Of a DNA stretch of 22,331 nucleotides, positions 7,398-14,446 are shown one piece after another. Position 1 is the first letter of the stretch. Each line of letters starts with the position of its first letter. The position numbers were made by a program, and so were the translations under genes. Origin of the DNA: CAYTTR01 sp964440805 (GTDB taxonomy: Bacteria; Acidobacteriota; Aminicenantia; Aminicenantales; Aminicenantaceae). The stretch covers positions 1-22,331 of the forward strand of contig CAYTTR010000040.1 in the NCBI GenBank assembly GCA_964440805.1, in the 5' to 3' direction. The notes under the pieces are model-generated. The model did not search any database and had not been told where the DNA came from. It saw only the letters and a list, made by a program, of their open reading frames with translations.

Positions 7398-8531
7398 TTA
7401 CTGTTTTCCAATAAGATTAAGAGTTTTTTCTAAATAGGCTTGAAAGGAAGCCTCGCTGTTTACTATTTCTTCTGACGGTTCAATACCTTTCATCCAGAAT
7501 TTCTGGTCAGGTTTCAATTGATAAACCGAAGTGGTCAGAAGAAGGCCTGTTCCATCCTGGAGAGGAAAAAGTTTCTGCCGGGCAATTAAGCCGGGAGTAG
7601 AGGTGCCCACCACCGTGGCTTTTCTATATTCTTGAAGAACAATACCAGCCAGTTCGGCCGGACCGAGGGTAGCCTGGTTAGTCCAGATGATTAACGGGAG
7701 AAGGGAGAGTGAAGCTGGCTGCGGACAGGAGAGGGGAATTGCTTTCTGATTTTTACTTCTGAAGAAGCCGATATTATCTGCCTGAAGGAAAATATTGATG
7801 AAGGACAGGGCTTCTTCTATTTCTCCTTCCCAGCAGTTCCTCAGATCAATGATTAAAGGGCGGGAGGAGTCTTTGATTTCGGGGATTATTTCAGCCCGGA
7901 TGTTATCTGAGAAAGATTTTTTAAAGCTGTGTATTTTAAGAATTCCTGAAGTGCCAGTATGCGAAGTAAAATCGAAATATTTCTGATGAAGAATAGTCCT
8001 TTGAACTTCTATTTCTTTCTTGGTGTTAACTTTCATTATTTCCAGTTTGACGGGAGTTGGCTGACTGTTTTTCAAGGCTAAGTTGACCTCGATCATACTC
8101 ATGTCAACAGTTTGAATATCATCTATGGAACTCAAAAGATCTCCTTTTTTAAGGCTTTCATTTTCGGCTGGAGAGCCTTCTTTAATCCCTATTATTACCG
8201 GGAAAGAACCAAATCTTTTATAGAGGATAATTCCTGTTTCAAAAAGATTTCCAGAAGAATGAAGGCGGAATTTTTCCATATCTTCTTCGTCAAGGTAGCT
8301 GGAGAGAATATCCAGGGAATCGACCATCCCCTTAAAAGCTCCTTCCATGGTTTCCCTGGGATTTGGTTCTTCCACGTAATCATTCCGGATTAACTGGAGG
8401 GCGGTTAGAAGAATGTTAAATGATGATGGTGTTCCCGAGGATAATACCGGAATAATACTTCGCTCCAAGAAAAAAACTACAGAGAAAAAAAGTAAAACCA
8501 GAAGAACTATTCGGACTTTCTTTGAGTGCAT
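7398..8531 (-). CDS. S41/C-terminal-processing-peptidase-like protein with PDZ domain, catalytic dyad lost
   Basis: A 377-aa exported protein: N-terminal hydrophobic anchor (about 6-28), helical N-terminal S41 region (GAFKGMVDSLDILSSYL), PDZ domain (about 95-165, PVIIGIKEGSPAE), and an S41 core (about 180-360). Alignment by eye to the CTP consensus is gap-free from the NxGSASASE box through the FGKGSVQ box. The catalytic Ser position is Gly290 (TLGPAE, codon 7662-7664) and the catalytic Lys position is Leu315 (PGLIAR, codon 7587-7589); the Gln four residues on is kept (Gln319). The protein is therefore predicted to be proteolytically inactive and to work as a binding or scaffold protein. The frame is otherwise intact, so this does not look like a decaying pseudogene. 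No Shine-Dalgarno precedes the ATG; the upstream gene ends 26 bp before it. Confidence 0.85.
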   Translation of the reverse strand: MHSKKVRIVLLVLLFFSVVFFLERSIIPVLSSGTPSSFNILLTALQLIRNDYVEEPNPRETMEGAFKGMVDSLDILSSYLDEEDMEKFRLHSSGNLFETGIILYKRFGSFPVIIGIKEGSPAENESLKKGDLLSSIDDIQTVDMSMIEVNLALKNSQPTPVKLEIMKVNTKKEIEVQRTILHQKYFDFTSHTGTSGILKIHSFKKSFSDNIRAEIIPEIKDSSRPLIIDLRNCWEGEIEEALSFINIFLQADNIGFFRSKNQKAIPLSCPQPASLSLLPLIIWTNQATLGPAELAGIVLQEYRKATVVGTSTPGLIARQKLFPLQDGTGLLLTTSVYQLKPDQKFWMKGIEPSEEIVNSEASFQAYLEKTLNLIGKQ

Positions 8532-8557
8532 ATTTTTTTAACTGAATGCAAATTCTA

Positions 8558-9751
8558 TCATCTTTTCTCCAGCCATTGCAAGGGGTCCAAGGGCTTTGTC
8601 TTGAACCTTAGTTCAAAATACATGGCAGGGCCGACCATTGAGCCACTTTCTCCGGTCAGGGCTATAGGCTGGCCAGTCCGGACAAAAGCGCCTTTTTTTA
8701 CCAGAAACTCCGAGCAATGCCCGTAAAGTGAATAATAGGTCAATCCATGGTCAAGGATTATCAAATTCCCATATCCCTGAAAATGATCTTTGTAAACCAC
8801 AGAACCATCATGAATGGCGTTTATTACGGAATTTTCAGGAACCGATACTTCAATGCCGTTATTCATGGTGACAGTATTAAAGCGGGGATGTCTTTGCAGG
8901 CCAAACCTGCTAATCACTTTTCCGGAAATTGGCCAGGGAAGTTTGCTTTTTTTTTCGTAAAGAGGGATCAGATGATAAGGAAGTTCAATTTCTTTTTTTT
9001 GAAGTTTTTCAATGAGAAGGCGAAGCTGTTCTGCCTGAGCATTCAGTTCTTCCAGGGTTTGTAGAAAAGTTTTTTTGTTTCTCTCGATTCTCTGTATAAG
9101 CTGGCGCCTTTCTTTCTCCTGAGCTTCTAACTCTTTTTTTTTCATTCCAGATTGCTCAATAAGCTTAACTATTTCTTGTTTTTTCTCTTCCAAGGCTTTT
9201 TCTTTCTGCTGTAATTCCTGAAGAGTATTTAAATAGCGGGTAATCAAGTTTTCCTGGTGCTGGACCAGGAGATGAAGCTGTTTGCTTGAACCTATCACCT
9301 GGTTCAGATCATCAGCTTTAAAAAGGAGTTCCAGAAAATCGGGGCGGCCGTATTTATAGATTGTTTGAAGGGTGAGGGTGATAGCTTTATTTTCCTTATC
9401 AAGTTCTTTTTTTAGTCCGGGAATTTGAGATTCGATTTTGGAAAGTTCTAGGTTTGCCTGGCCCATACGGGTATTGAGAACAGATATTTCGCTCTGGAGG
9501 AGTTTCTTTTTGAAACCAATTTTATCCATTTCGGAAAGAAGGGTGGATTTCTTTCCTTCTTCTTTTTTAATTTTTTCCTTGAGTTCTGCGATCTCTCGGG
9601 CAAGTTCGGTCAGTTTTTTCTGATAGTCGCTGGTTTCCTGGGAAAAGATAAGGACCGGGTGCCAGAAAATCGCAAAAAGCAAAATAAATAATGAAGGGGA
9701 AAAAAACCACCGGTCATGAATAGGTGTTTGGATCCTTCTTCCCTTGAACAT
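8558..9751 (-). CDS. EnvC-like murein hydrolase activator (degenerate M23/LytM domain)
   Basis: 397 aa with an N-terminal export signal (about 18-37), a very long coiled coil rich in Lys, Glu, Leu and Gln (about 42-262), and a C-terminal LytM/M23 fold (about 270-395). This is the EnvC layout, in which the LytM domain activates periplasmic cell-wall amidases at the division site rather than cutting peptidoglycan. As in EnvC the zinc ligands are missing: HxxxD is Asn297...Glu301 (MNNGIEV) and HxH is Ala376-Met-Tyr378 (GPAMYFE); only the YGHCS His345 remains. The ATG overlaps the stop of the upstream membrane-protein gene as TAATG, a classic coupling arrangement. Downstream come S41-like and YibQ-like genes. 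No cell-wall amidase gene is in this window. Confidence 0.88.
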   Translation of the reverse strand: MFKGRRIQTPIHDRWFFSPSLFILLFAIFWHPVLIFSQETSDYQKKLTELAREIAELKEKIKKEEGKKSTLLSEMDKIGFKKKLLQSEISVLNTRMGQANLELSKIESQIPGLKKELDKENKAITLTLQTIYKYGRPDFLELLFKADDLNQVIGSSKQLHLLVQHQENLITRYLNTLQELQQKEKALEEKKQEIVKLIEQSGMKKKELEAQEKERRQLIQRIERNKKTFLQTLEELNAQAEQLRLLIEKLQKKEIELPYHLIPLYEKKSKLPWPISGKVISRFGLQRHPRFNTVTMNNGIEVSVPENSVINAIHDGSVVYKDHFQGYGNLIILDHGLTYYSLYGHCSEFLVKKGAFVRTGQPIALTGESGSMVGPAMYFELRFKTKPLDPLQWLEKR

Positions 9752-10689
9752 TATTTCCGGATAGCGTAGATTATCCCTCCTATTATACCAAGAATAATGC
9801 CAAAGGCCACATCTATCAGGGAAAAAGTGAAGGCAACTTCCGGGAGAATTCCGTAATACCTGAAAATTCCGATATAAGAACCTTCTCTTAGACCAAGGCC
9901 ATTAATGGTAATGGGAATAGTCAGGATAAGCAAGACAATGGGAACAAAAATAAAATAGTCAATTAATTTTATTTCTAATGAAAGAGCCAGGCCTATAAAA
10001 TAATAATGAAGCACCACATTTACTTGAAGCAGGAAGGCCCAGAGAAAAGCAAGGCCAAGCTCTTTCTTTTTTTCCTTGTAAAAGAGAACGACTTGGCGGA
10101 ATTCCAGGATTTTAATTTTGATCCGGACAAAGACTCCTTTTTCAGGGATAAAACCAATAACTTTTTGAAAAACGGGAAAGAAAAAAAGTGAAATTAAACC
10201 TAAGCCGGTGACACTGATTCCGAGGGCAGCCCAGATTACAGGCAGGTTTGAAGCCATATCAAGCCTCAGAAGAGAGGCTGCTAAAGCAAAAGCAAGGAGA
10301 ACAATAATTCCTGTCATTCTCTCCACCAGGATGATGGCCGTTGATTTCATGAGAGACCGAGAATAACGCGAACCATCCCAAATGCGAACCACATCACCGC
10401 CGAAGCGGGTGGGAAGAAAGTTATTGAAAAATGTTCCCACTAAATAGGACTGGGTCAGCAAAGACAAAGGGACGGTGTCTCCTTGAGCCCGGATAAGTAT
10501 TTGCCAGCGCACAGCGCTTATTAAAAGTCCCAGGGAATGCAAGGAGAAAGAGAGAATCAGCCAGAAAAGATCAACTGATTTTAGTGTTATTAGCACTTCC
10601 CGCAAGGAAATTTTATAAACCAGAAGGAGTATGATGATTAAAGCACTAAAGAAGAACTTCAAGCTAAAGGAAACCAGCCGTTTATTCAT
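9751..10689 (-). CDS. YbhN/AglD-family integral membrane protein (lysylphosphatidylglycerol synthase TM-like flippase)
   Basis: 312 aa with about eight hydrophobic segments across its length. It matches the lysylphosphatidylglycerol synthase transmembrane/UPF0104 family through NNFLPTRFGGDVVR (about residues 89-102), VERMTG and the late PITINGLGLREG motif. The soluble aminoacyl-transferase domain of full MprF is absent, so this is the membrane domain alone. Such proteins are thought to move or bind polyprenyl- or phospholipid-linked substrates; the substrate here is unknown. It is the first gene of the minus-strand envelope operon and overlaps the EnvC-like gene by one base. A candidate promoter with a palindromic site is found 50-80 bp upstream. 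Confidence 0.85.
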   Translation of the reverse strand: MNKRLVSFSLKFFFSALIIILLLVYKISLREVLITLKSVDLFWLILSFSLHSLGLLISAVRWQILIRAQGDTVPLSLLTQSYLVGTFFNNFLPTRFGGDVVRIWDGSRYSRSLMKSTAIILVERMTGIIVLLAFALAASLLRLDMASNLPVIWAALGISVTGLGLISLFFFPVFQKVIGFIPEKGVFVRIKIKILEFRQVVLFYKEKKKELGLAFLWAFLLQVNVVLHYYFIGLALSLEIKLIDYFIFVPIVLLILTIPITINGLGLREGSYIGIFRYYGILPEVAFTFSLIDVAFGIILGIIGGIIYAIRK

Positions 10690-10738
10690 TTTATTTTAGT
10701 TATTCTATGCAATTTGGTGTGAGCGAAGCCATTGAATG

Positions 10739-10761
10739 GGAGAGCATCATGTATGCTCTCC
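10739..10761. repeat. Perfect inverted repeat over a predicted start site (candidate operator)
   Basis: GGAGAGCAT, a 5-base loop (CATGT), then ATGCTCTCC: nine perfectly paired bases. There is no T-run on either side, so it is not a standard intrinsic terminator. On the minus strand it begins two bases downstream of a TATAAT box (10768-10763), the position of an operator. It could instead act as an RNA hairpin in the leader of the downstream operon. Confidence 0.5.
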
Positions 10762-10762
10762 T

Positions 10763-10768
10763 ATTATA
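10763..10768 (-). promoter_or_regulatory. Candidate -10 box of the envelope operon
   Basis: A perfect TATAAT on the minus strand, 74 bp upstream of the YbhN/AglD-like start codon. No clear -35 is seen at 16-18 bp spacing (TCCATT or similar), so the promoter would depend on an activator or be weak. The predicted start near 10756 falls inside the palindrome at 10739-10761. Confidence 0.35.
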
Positions 10769-10835
10769 CAAGCCTATCCACAGTAAATGGAAGAGGAACA
10801 TTTTGGTTAATTCCTGTTTATCTATGATCATGTTT

Positions 10836-12203
10836 TTAGCCAGTTAAAAGCCTGATAAAGACAAGAATAGTGATTATGGCCAAGGGGGCCAGGAATTTTA
10901 TGTTGAAAATCCAGAGTGGTTTAAGCTTAAAGGATGTATTTCCCTGAGCGATTTCTTTTAGAGCCCGTGGTATGCCCCAGGAATAGGCAAGAAAGATAGT
11001 AATAAACAATCCTCCCACAGCCAGCATGATGTTGCCAAAGATGAGATCCAGTTTCATCATTAAACCGGTTTTGGTAAAGAAAGGGGAGGCTCCATTGGAG
11101 AGGGCCGAAGGAATGCCCAGCATAAAGGCCAAAGCCCCTATTAACAGAGCTGCTTTTTCCCTCTTCCAGTTGTGCTCGTCCACCAGGAAGGCCGTGGGGA
11201 CTTCAAGGAGAGAGATGGTTGAAGTCAAGGCAGCAACCAGGAGCAGAATGAAAAAAAGCAGCCCGAAAATATAACCGCCGGGGAGTTTGGAAATGATCAG
11301 AGGAAAAACTTGAAACATTAGACCCGTGCTCACCTCAAATTCCTGTGGATTGACTCCTGGAGTAGCAAAAAGGGTGGGAAAAATGATTATTCCGGCCAAA
11401 AATGCCACCAGAGTAGTGGAAAAACAAACCCAGCCAGCGGAAGAAACAAGATTATCTTTCTTGGAAATATAGCTGCCATAGGTCATCATGGTGCCCATTC
11501 CCAGGCTGAGGGAGAAAAAAGCCTGACCGACGGCAAAGAAAAAAACTTTGGGATTAAGCTTTCCCAGGTCGGGCTTTAGATAGAAAGAAATTCCCGGGCC
11601 TGCACCTTCCAGAGTTAGGGCGCGAATTGCTAAAAAAATGATCAGGGCGAAAAGCATGGGCATTAGGATTTTTGACCAGCGCTCTATTCCACCTTTAACT
11701 CCCTTGGAAATGACAAAAGTAGTCAGGGCAATGATTATAAAAAGGCAGCCCAGAACCTCAAGAGAATTGGCAGCATAAGAAGTAAAGATATGGTCTGAAT
11801 GAGCCCAGGTTACTTCACCCCGGAAAGCACCGGAAATAGTTTTATAGAGATAACCAAAGGCCCAGCCAGCGACCACTGAGTAATAAGAAAGTATAAAAAC
11901 ACCGGTCATGACTCCCATGTAACCAACAAGCTTCCAGGGCGTTCCTGGTTTTATAGCCTTAAAAGCTCCCACTGGATTCTTTTCTGTGTGGCGGCCGATG
12001 GTTAATTCAGCCAGCATAACAGTAAAGCCTATGAAAAAGACGGCCAGGATATAGGCGAAAACAAATACAGCGCCTCCATTTAAGCCAACCATGATGGGAA
12101 ATCGCCAGATGCTTCCCAGTCCGATAGCTGATCCGGAGGCAGCGAAGATGAAGGCGATTTTTGAACCCCAGTTTCCTCTGATTTTCAGACCGACGCTTTC
12201 CAT
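10836..12203 (-). CDS. Neurotransmitter:sodium symporter (NSS/SNF) family transporter
   Basis: A 455-aa inner-membrane protein with the LeuT fold, probably importing an amino acid or related amine with Na+. TM1 carries GSAIGLGSIWRFP (24-36) with the gate Arg34, TM3 has the Tyr pair in SYYSVVAGW, TM6 has GQAFFSLSLGMG (226-237), and TM8 has AALTST (324-329). Compared with LeuT from memory, the Na2 ligands are kept (Ala324, Thr327, Ser328), but the Na1 site differs: Ser31 for Asn27, Ser231 for Thr254 and Ser262 for Asn286. About eleven to twelve helices fit the length, short like MhsT-type bacterial members. AAGGAG sits 7 nt before the start. Substrate cannot be read from the sequence. Confidence 0.92.
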   Translation of the reverse strand: MESVGLKIRGNWGSKIAFIFAASGSAIGLGSIWRFPIMVGLNGGAVFVFAYILAVFFIGFTVMLAELTIGRHTEKNPVGAFKAIKPGTPWKLVGYMGVMTGVFILSYYSVVAGWAFGYLYKTISGAFRGEVTWAHSDHIFTSYAANSLEVLGCLFIIIALTTFVISKGVKGGIERWSKILMPMLFALIIFLAIRALTLEGAGPGISFYLKPDLGKLNPKVFFFAVGQAFFSLSLGMGTMMTYGSYISKKDNLVSSAGWVCFSTTLVAFLAGIIIFPTLFATPGVNPQEFEVSTGLMFQVFPLIISKLPGGYIFGLLFFILLLVAALTSTISLLEVPTAFLVDEHNWKREKAALLIGALAFMLGIPSALSNGASPFFTKTGLMMKLDLIFGNIMLAVGGLFITIFLAYSWGIPRALKEIAQGNTSFKLKPLWIFNIKFLAPLAIITILVFIRLLTG

Positions 12204-12251
12204 GTCCGGCTCCTTTTTTAGAGAAATCGCATTCAGTTCATAATTCCCTAT

Positions 12252-12280
12252 TTATTACCACAAACCTGGTTGATTGTAAA
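12252..12280 (-). promoter_or_regulatory. Predicted promoter for the NSS transporter
   Basis: On the minus strand TTTACA (12280-12275) and TAATAA (12257-12252) are 17 bp apart. A start near 12245 gives a leader of about 40 nt that includes the AAGGAG ribosome site before the ATG at 12203. The -10 is a modest match. Confidence 0.4.
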
Positions 12281-12442
12281 AGAGGAAGGAATTCGGGTTC
12301 TTATCTTTTAAATAAACGGTTCTCTTCCATTTTATAAAGACTGCCCGATGCTCTGCTATTCTGTAAGTATACTCATAAAAATTGAAAGGGAATCGATAAA
12401 TTTTTATTGCGGAAACGAAAGGCTGGCTGCTTTTTTTAAATT

Positions 12443-12471
12443 TTGCCCTTTTATATTCTTTAAAGTATTAT
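12443..12471 (+). promoter_or_regulatory. Predicted promoter for glycerate kinase, very short leader
   Basis: TTGCCC (12443-12448) and TATTAT (12466-12471) are separated by 17 bp. Initiation near 12478 would leave only about 6-7 nt before the ATG at 12485, and no Shine-Dalgarno is present, which points to leaderless or near-leaderless translation. Confidence 0.45.
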
Positions 12472-12484
12472 AAAAAAAGCTATT

Positions 12485-13843
12485 ATGAGCAGTCACAGAA
12501 AAAATAAGGAAATTCTGCAAAAAACAAAAACTATTTATCAAGATGCTCTGGAGGCTGTTTCTCCGGAATCTTTGATAAGAGAAAGTCTTAAAGTCTACGG
12601 TAAAAAGCTTTGGATTCAGGGCAAAAGAGTTGATCTTGATCGCTTCAATCGGATTTTTTTGTGTGCTATAGGCAAGGCGGCGCCTTACTTAGCCCAGGCA
12701 GTTTATAAGAGGATGAGCAGTTTTCTCAATGGGGGAGTGGTCTTATATTTGCCTCCCCAGCCTTTGGCTATTCCGGGACTGTCTTTTCTTCCTGCTTCGC
12801 ATCCCCTTCCCGATGAGAAAAGCCAGCAAGCAGCTCAGGAGGTCTTGAAGTGTGCCCGGGAAATAAAAGAAAAAGACCTTCTTCTAATGCTTATCTCCGG
12901 AGGCGGCTCGGCTCAGCTTTCTCTTCCGGCAGCAGGGGTGGAACTTCAAGAGAAAAAGAATGTGATTAAGATGCTTCTTGAAACCGGAGCTGACATAAGG
13001 GAATTAAATACAGTCAGAAAACATCTCTCCCGGATAAAAGGAGGGCGGTTAGCCCAGGCAGTTTATCCAGGAAGCATTATCAACCTAATTGTTTCAGATG
13101 TTATCGGAAATGATCTTGAAGTCATTGCTTCTGGTCCTACCCACTGGGATTCCAGCACTTTTGGAGATGCCTGCCGGGCTTTAGAAAAATACGATTTATG
13201 GCAGACTGTTCCTGACCCGGTCAGGCATATCCTGGAAAAGGGAAAGTCAGGGCAGATTGAGGAAACGCTTAAAAAAGAATCTCCTGTATTTTCAAGAGTT
13301 AATTCATTTATTATTGGGGATAATCATAAAGCACTGGATAGAGCAGCCAGACAAGCCAGGAAAATGGGTTTTGAGACTTTCCTAATCAGTTCCTCTGATC
13401 GAGGTGAAGCTAAGGAAGCAGCCCGGCGTTATGCAGCCTTGCTTGCTTCTTTGATTCCCTGGGTAAAAAGATACCTAAGACCATTATGTTTGATTTCAGG
13501 GGGAGAGCTGACGGTGACCGTAAAAGGAAAAGGGAAAGGGGGAAGAAACCAGGAGTTTGCCTTGGCCTTTCTTCTGGAAATAGAAAAAATTGCCCCCAGG
13601 CTGAAAAACTGGTTAGCCATGAGCCTGGGTACTGACGGAATAGATGGTCCTACTGATGCTGCCGGTGCCTGGGTCGATGGTTCTACCTTGAGCAAAGCCG
13701 CCCGGTTCTCCTTAAAACCAGAAAAGTTCCTTGAAAATAACGATTCCTACTCATTTTTTAGTAAACTCGGTCAATTATTGATTACCGGATCCACCCAAAC
13801 TAATGTTATGGACTTCCGGATTTTTATTCTTTATGGCGAGTGA
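12485..13843 (+). CDS. Glycerate 2-kinase, MOFRL/GckA family (DUF4147)
   Basis: 452 aa, normal size for the class II glycerate kinases that phosphorylate D-glycerate, in most characterised members at the 2-OH, feeding glycolysis, serine-cycle or Entner-Doudoroff-type routes. The N-terminal DUF4147 domain (about 10-240) shows FLCAIGKAA, ASHPLPDE, LISGGGSAQLSLP, the ELNTVRKHLSRIKGGRLA box and IVSDVIGND...ASGPT. The C-terminal MOFRL domain (about 330-445) shows GGRNQEFALAF, SLGTDGIDGPTDAAGAWVD and the late LLITGSTQTNVMD, where Ser replaces the usual Pro of TGPTGTN. No Shine-Dalgarno precedes the ATG, but the N-terminus fits family length so the start is likely right. It stands alone between two promoters; no partner pathway genes are nearby. 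Confidence 0.92.
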   Translation: MSSHRKNKEILQKTKTIYQDALEAVSPESLIRESLKVYGKKLWIQGKRVDLDRFNRIFLCAIGKAAPYLAQAVYKRMSSFLNGGVVLYLPPQPLAIPGLSFLPASHPLPDEKSQQAAQEVLKCAREIKEKDLLLMLISGGGSAQLSLPAAGVELQEKKNVIKMLLETGADIRELNTVRKHLSRIKGGRLAQAVYPGSIINLIVSDVIGNDLEVIASGPTHWDSSTFGDACRALEKYDLWQTVPDPVRHILEKGKSGQIEETLKKESPVFSRVNSFIIGDNHKALDRAARQARKMGFETFLISSSDRGEAKEAARRYAALLASLIPWVKRYLRPLCLISGGELTVTVKGKGKGGRNQEFALAFLLEIEKIAPRLKNWLAMSLGTDGIDGPTDAAGAWVDGSTLSKAARFSLKPEKFLENNDSYSFFSKLGQLLITGSTQTNVMDFRIFILYGE

Positions 13844-13875
13844 AGCAAAGCCATCTCAAAATAGTTTTCCCATGT

Positions 13876-13905
13876 TTGATATGGAAACAGGTAAAAAAAT
13901 ATGAT
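13876..13905 (+). promoter_or_regulatory. Predicted promoter for the 153-aa protein / pgeF / purC run
   Basis: TTGATA (13876-13881) and TATGAT (13900-13905) with 18 bp between them, inside a 122-bp gap. A start near 13912 leaves a leader of about 54 nt with AAAGG before the ATG at 13966. Confidence 0.4.
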
Positions 13906-13965
13906 AAAATAACCTCAAATTTCAATCGAGACGGTTAATCTGGGTCATTCATAAGAAAGGTAGCC

Positions 13966-14427
13966 ATGAATTCAAACTGGTTAAAAACACTGGCAGAAGT
14001 TTTTGAAGGAATCCGCATAATTCAACAGAGCAAGAAGGAAACCTTGTTGAAGTTTGAACAGTTTTGTGAATTTGTTGCTGAACCGGCTTTTGAAAGCCTG
14101 GTTGAAGCCCTGGGTGAATACAAGGTAAAAGCCAAAATAAAGAAAAAAAAAGAAAAATGCATTATTCTTCAGATAAATTTTGAACAGTCCCGGGTTGAGC
14201 AGTTTGAATATATCCTGGAATTACCGCAAAACAGCGTGGAATTTAAGCTTTCACTTACAACCAGGGGAAGGAGAACGAAAAAGGGGCGAAAAGAGGAAAA
14301 AAGCCAGCCTTTCCTTATTCAGGCAGGTGAAGAAGATCTTCTGAAAATCTCCAAAGAAGATATTATCATAGATGTTATTAACCATTACCGGGATCATGTT
14401 TATGATTCTTTGACTTCTAACAAATAA
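13966..14427 (+). CDS. Uncharacterised protein, 153 aa
   Basis: I do not recognise this family. The protein is soluble and highly charged, with no signal peptide or membrane segment. Residues 1-52 look helical (KTLAEVFEGIRIIQQSKKE, FEQFCEFVAEPAFESLVEAL), 53-105 look like beta strands around a Lys-rich stretch (KIKKKKEK), a basic loop (RGRRTKKGRK, about 100-109) follows, and the C-terminus is helical (ISKEDIIIDVINHYRDHVYDSL). The basic loop could bind nucleic acid, but that is speculation. AAGG 5-6 nt upstream and a candidate promoter support translation. It is the first gene of the run leading to pgeF (19 bp later) and purC. Confidence 0.7.
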   Translation: MNSNWLKTLAEVFEGIRIIQQSKKETLLKFEQFCEFVAEPAFESLVEALGEYKVKAKIKKKKEKCIILQINFEQSRVEQFEYILELPQNSVEFKLSLTTRGRRTKKGRKEEKSQPFLIQAGEEDLLKISKEDIIIDVINHYRDHVYDSLTSNK

Positions 14428-14446
14428 TAAATATAGGTCCAGGTTT

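Larger units (their letters stand above)
12204..12484. promoter_or_regulatory. Divergent intergenic region between transporter and glycerate kinase genes
   Basis: The largest gene-free stretch (281 bp), AT-rich, with outward-facing promoters predicted at each end. Between them I see no open frame with a ribosome site, no tRNA-like fold, no strong palindrome and no riboswitch I can name. Confidence 0.6.

Noticed and set aside
9100..9700. Dense Lys/Glu/Gln codons suggesting a repeat array
   Set aside because: It is the EnvC-like coiled coil; no DNA-level tandem repeat is seen.
10824..10831. ATGATCAT short palindrome after the transporter gene
   Set aside because: Eight bases, no spacing to a promoter and expected by chance in AT-rich DNA.
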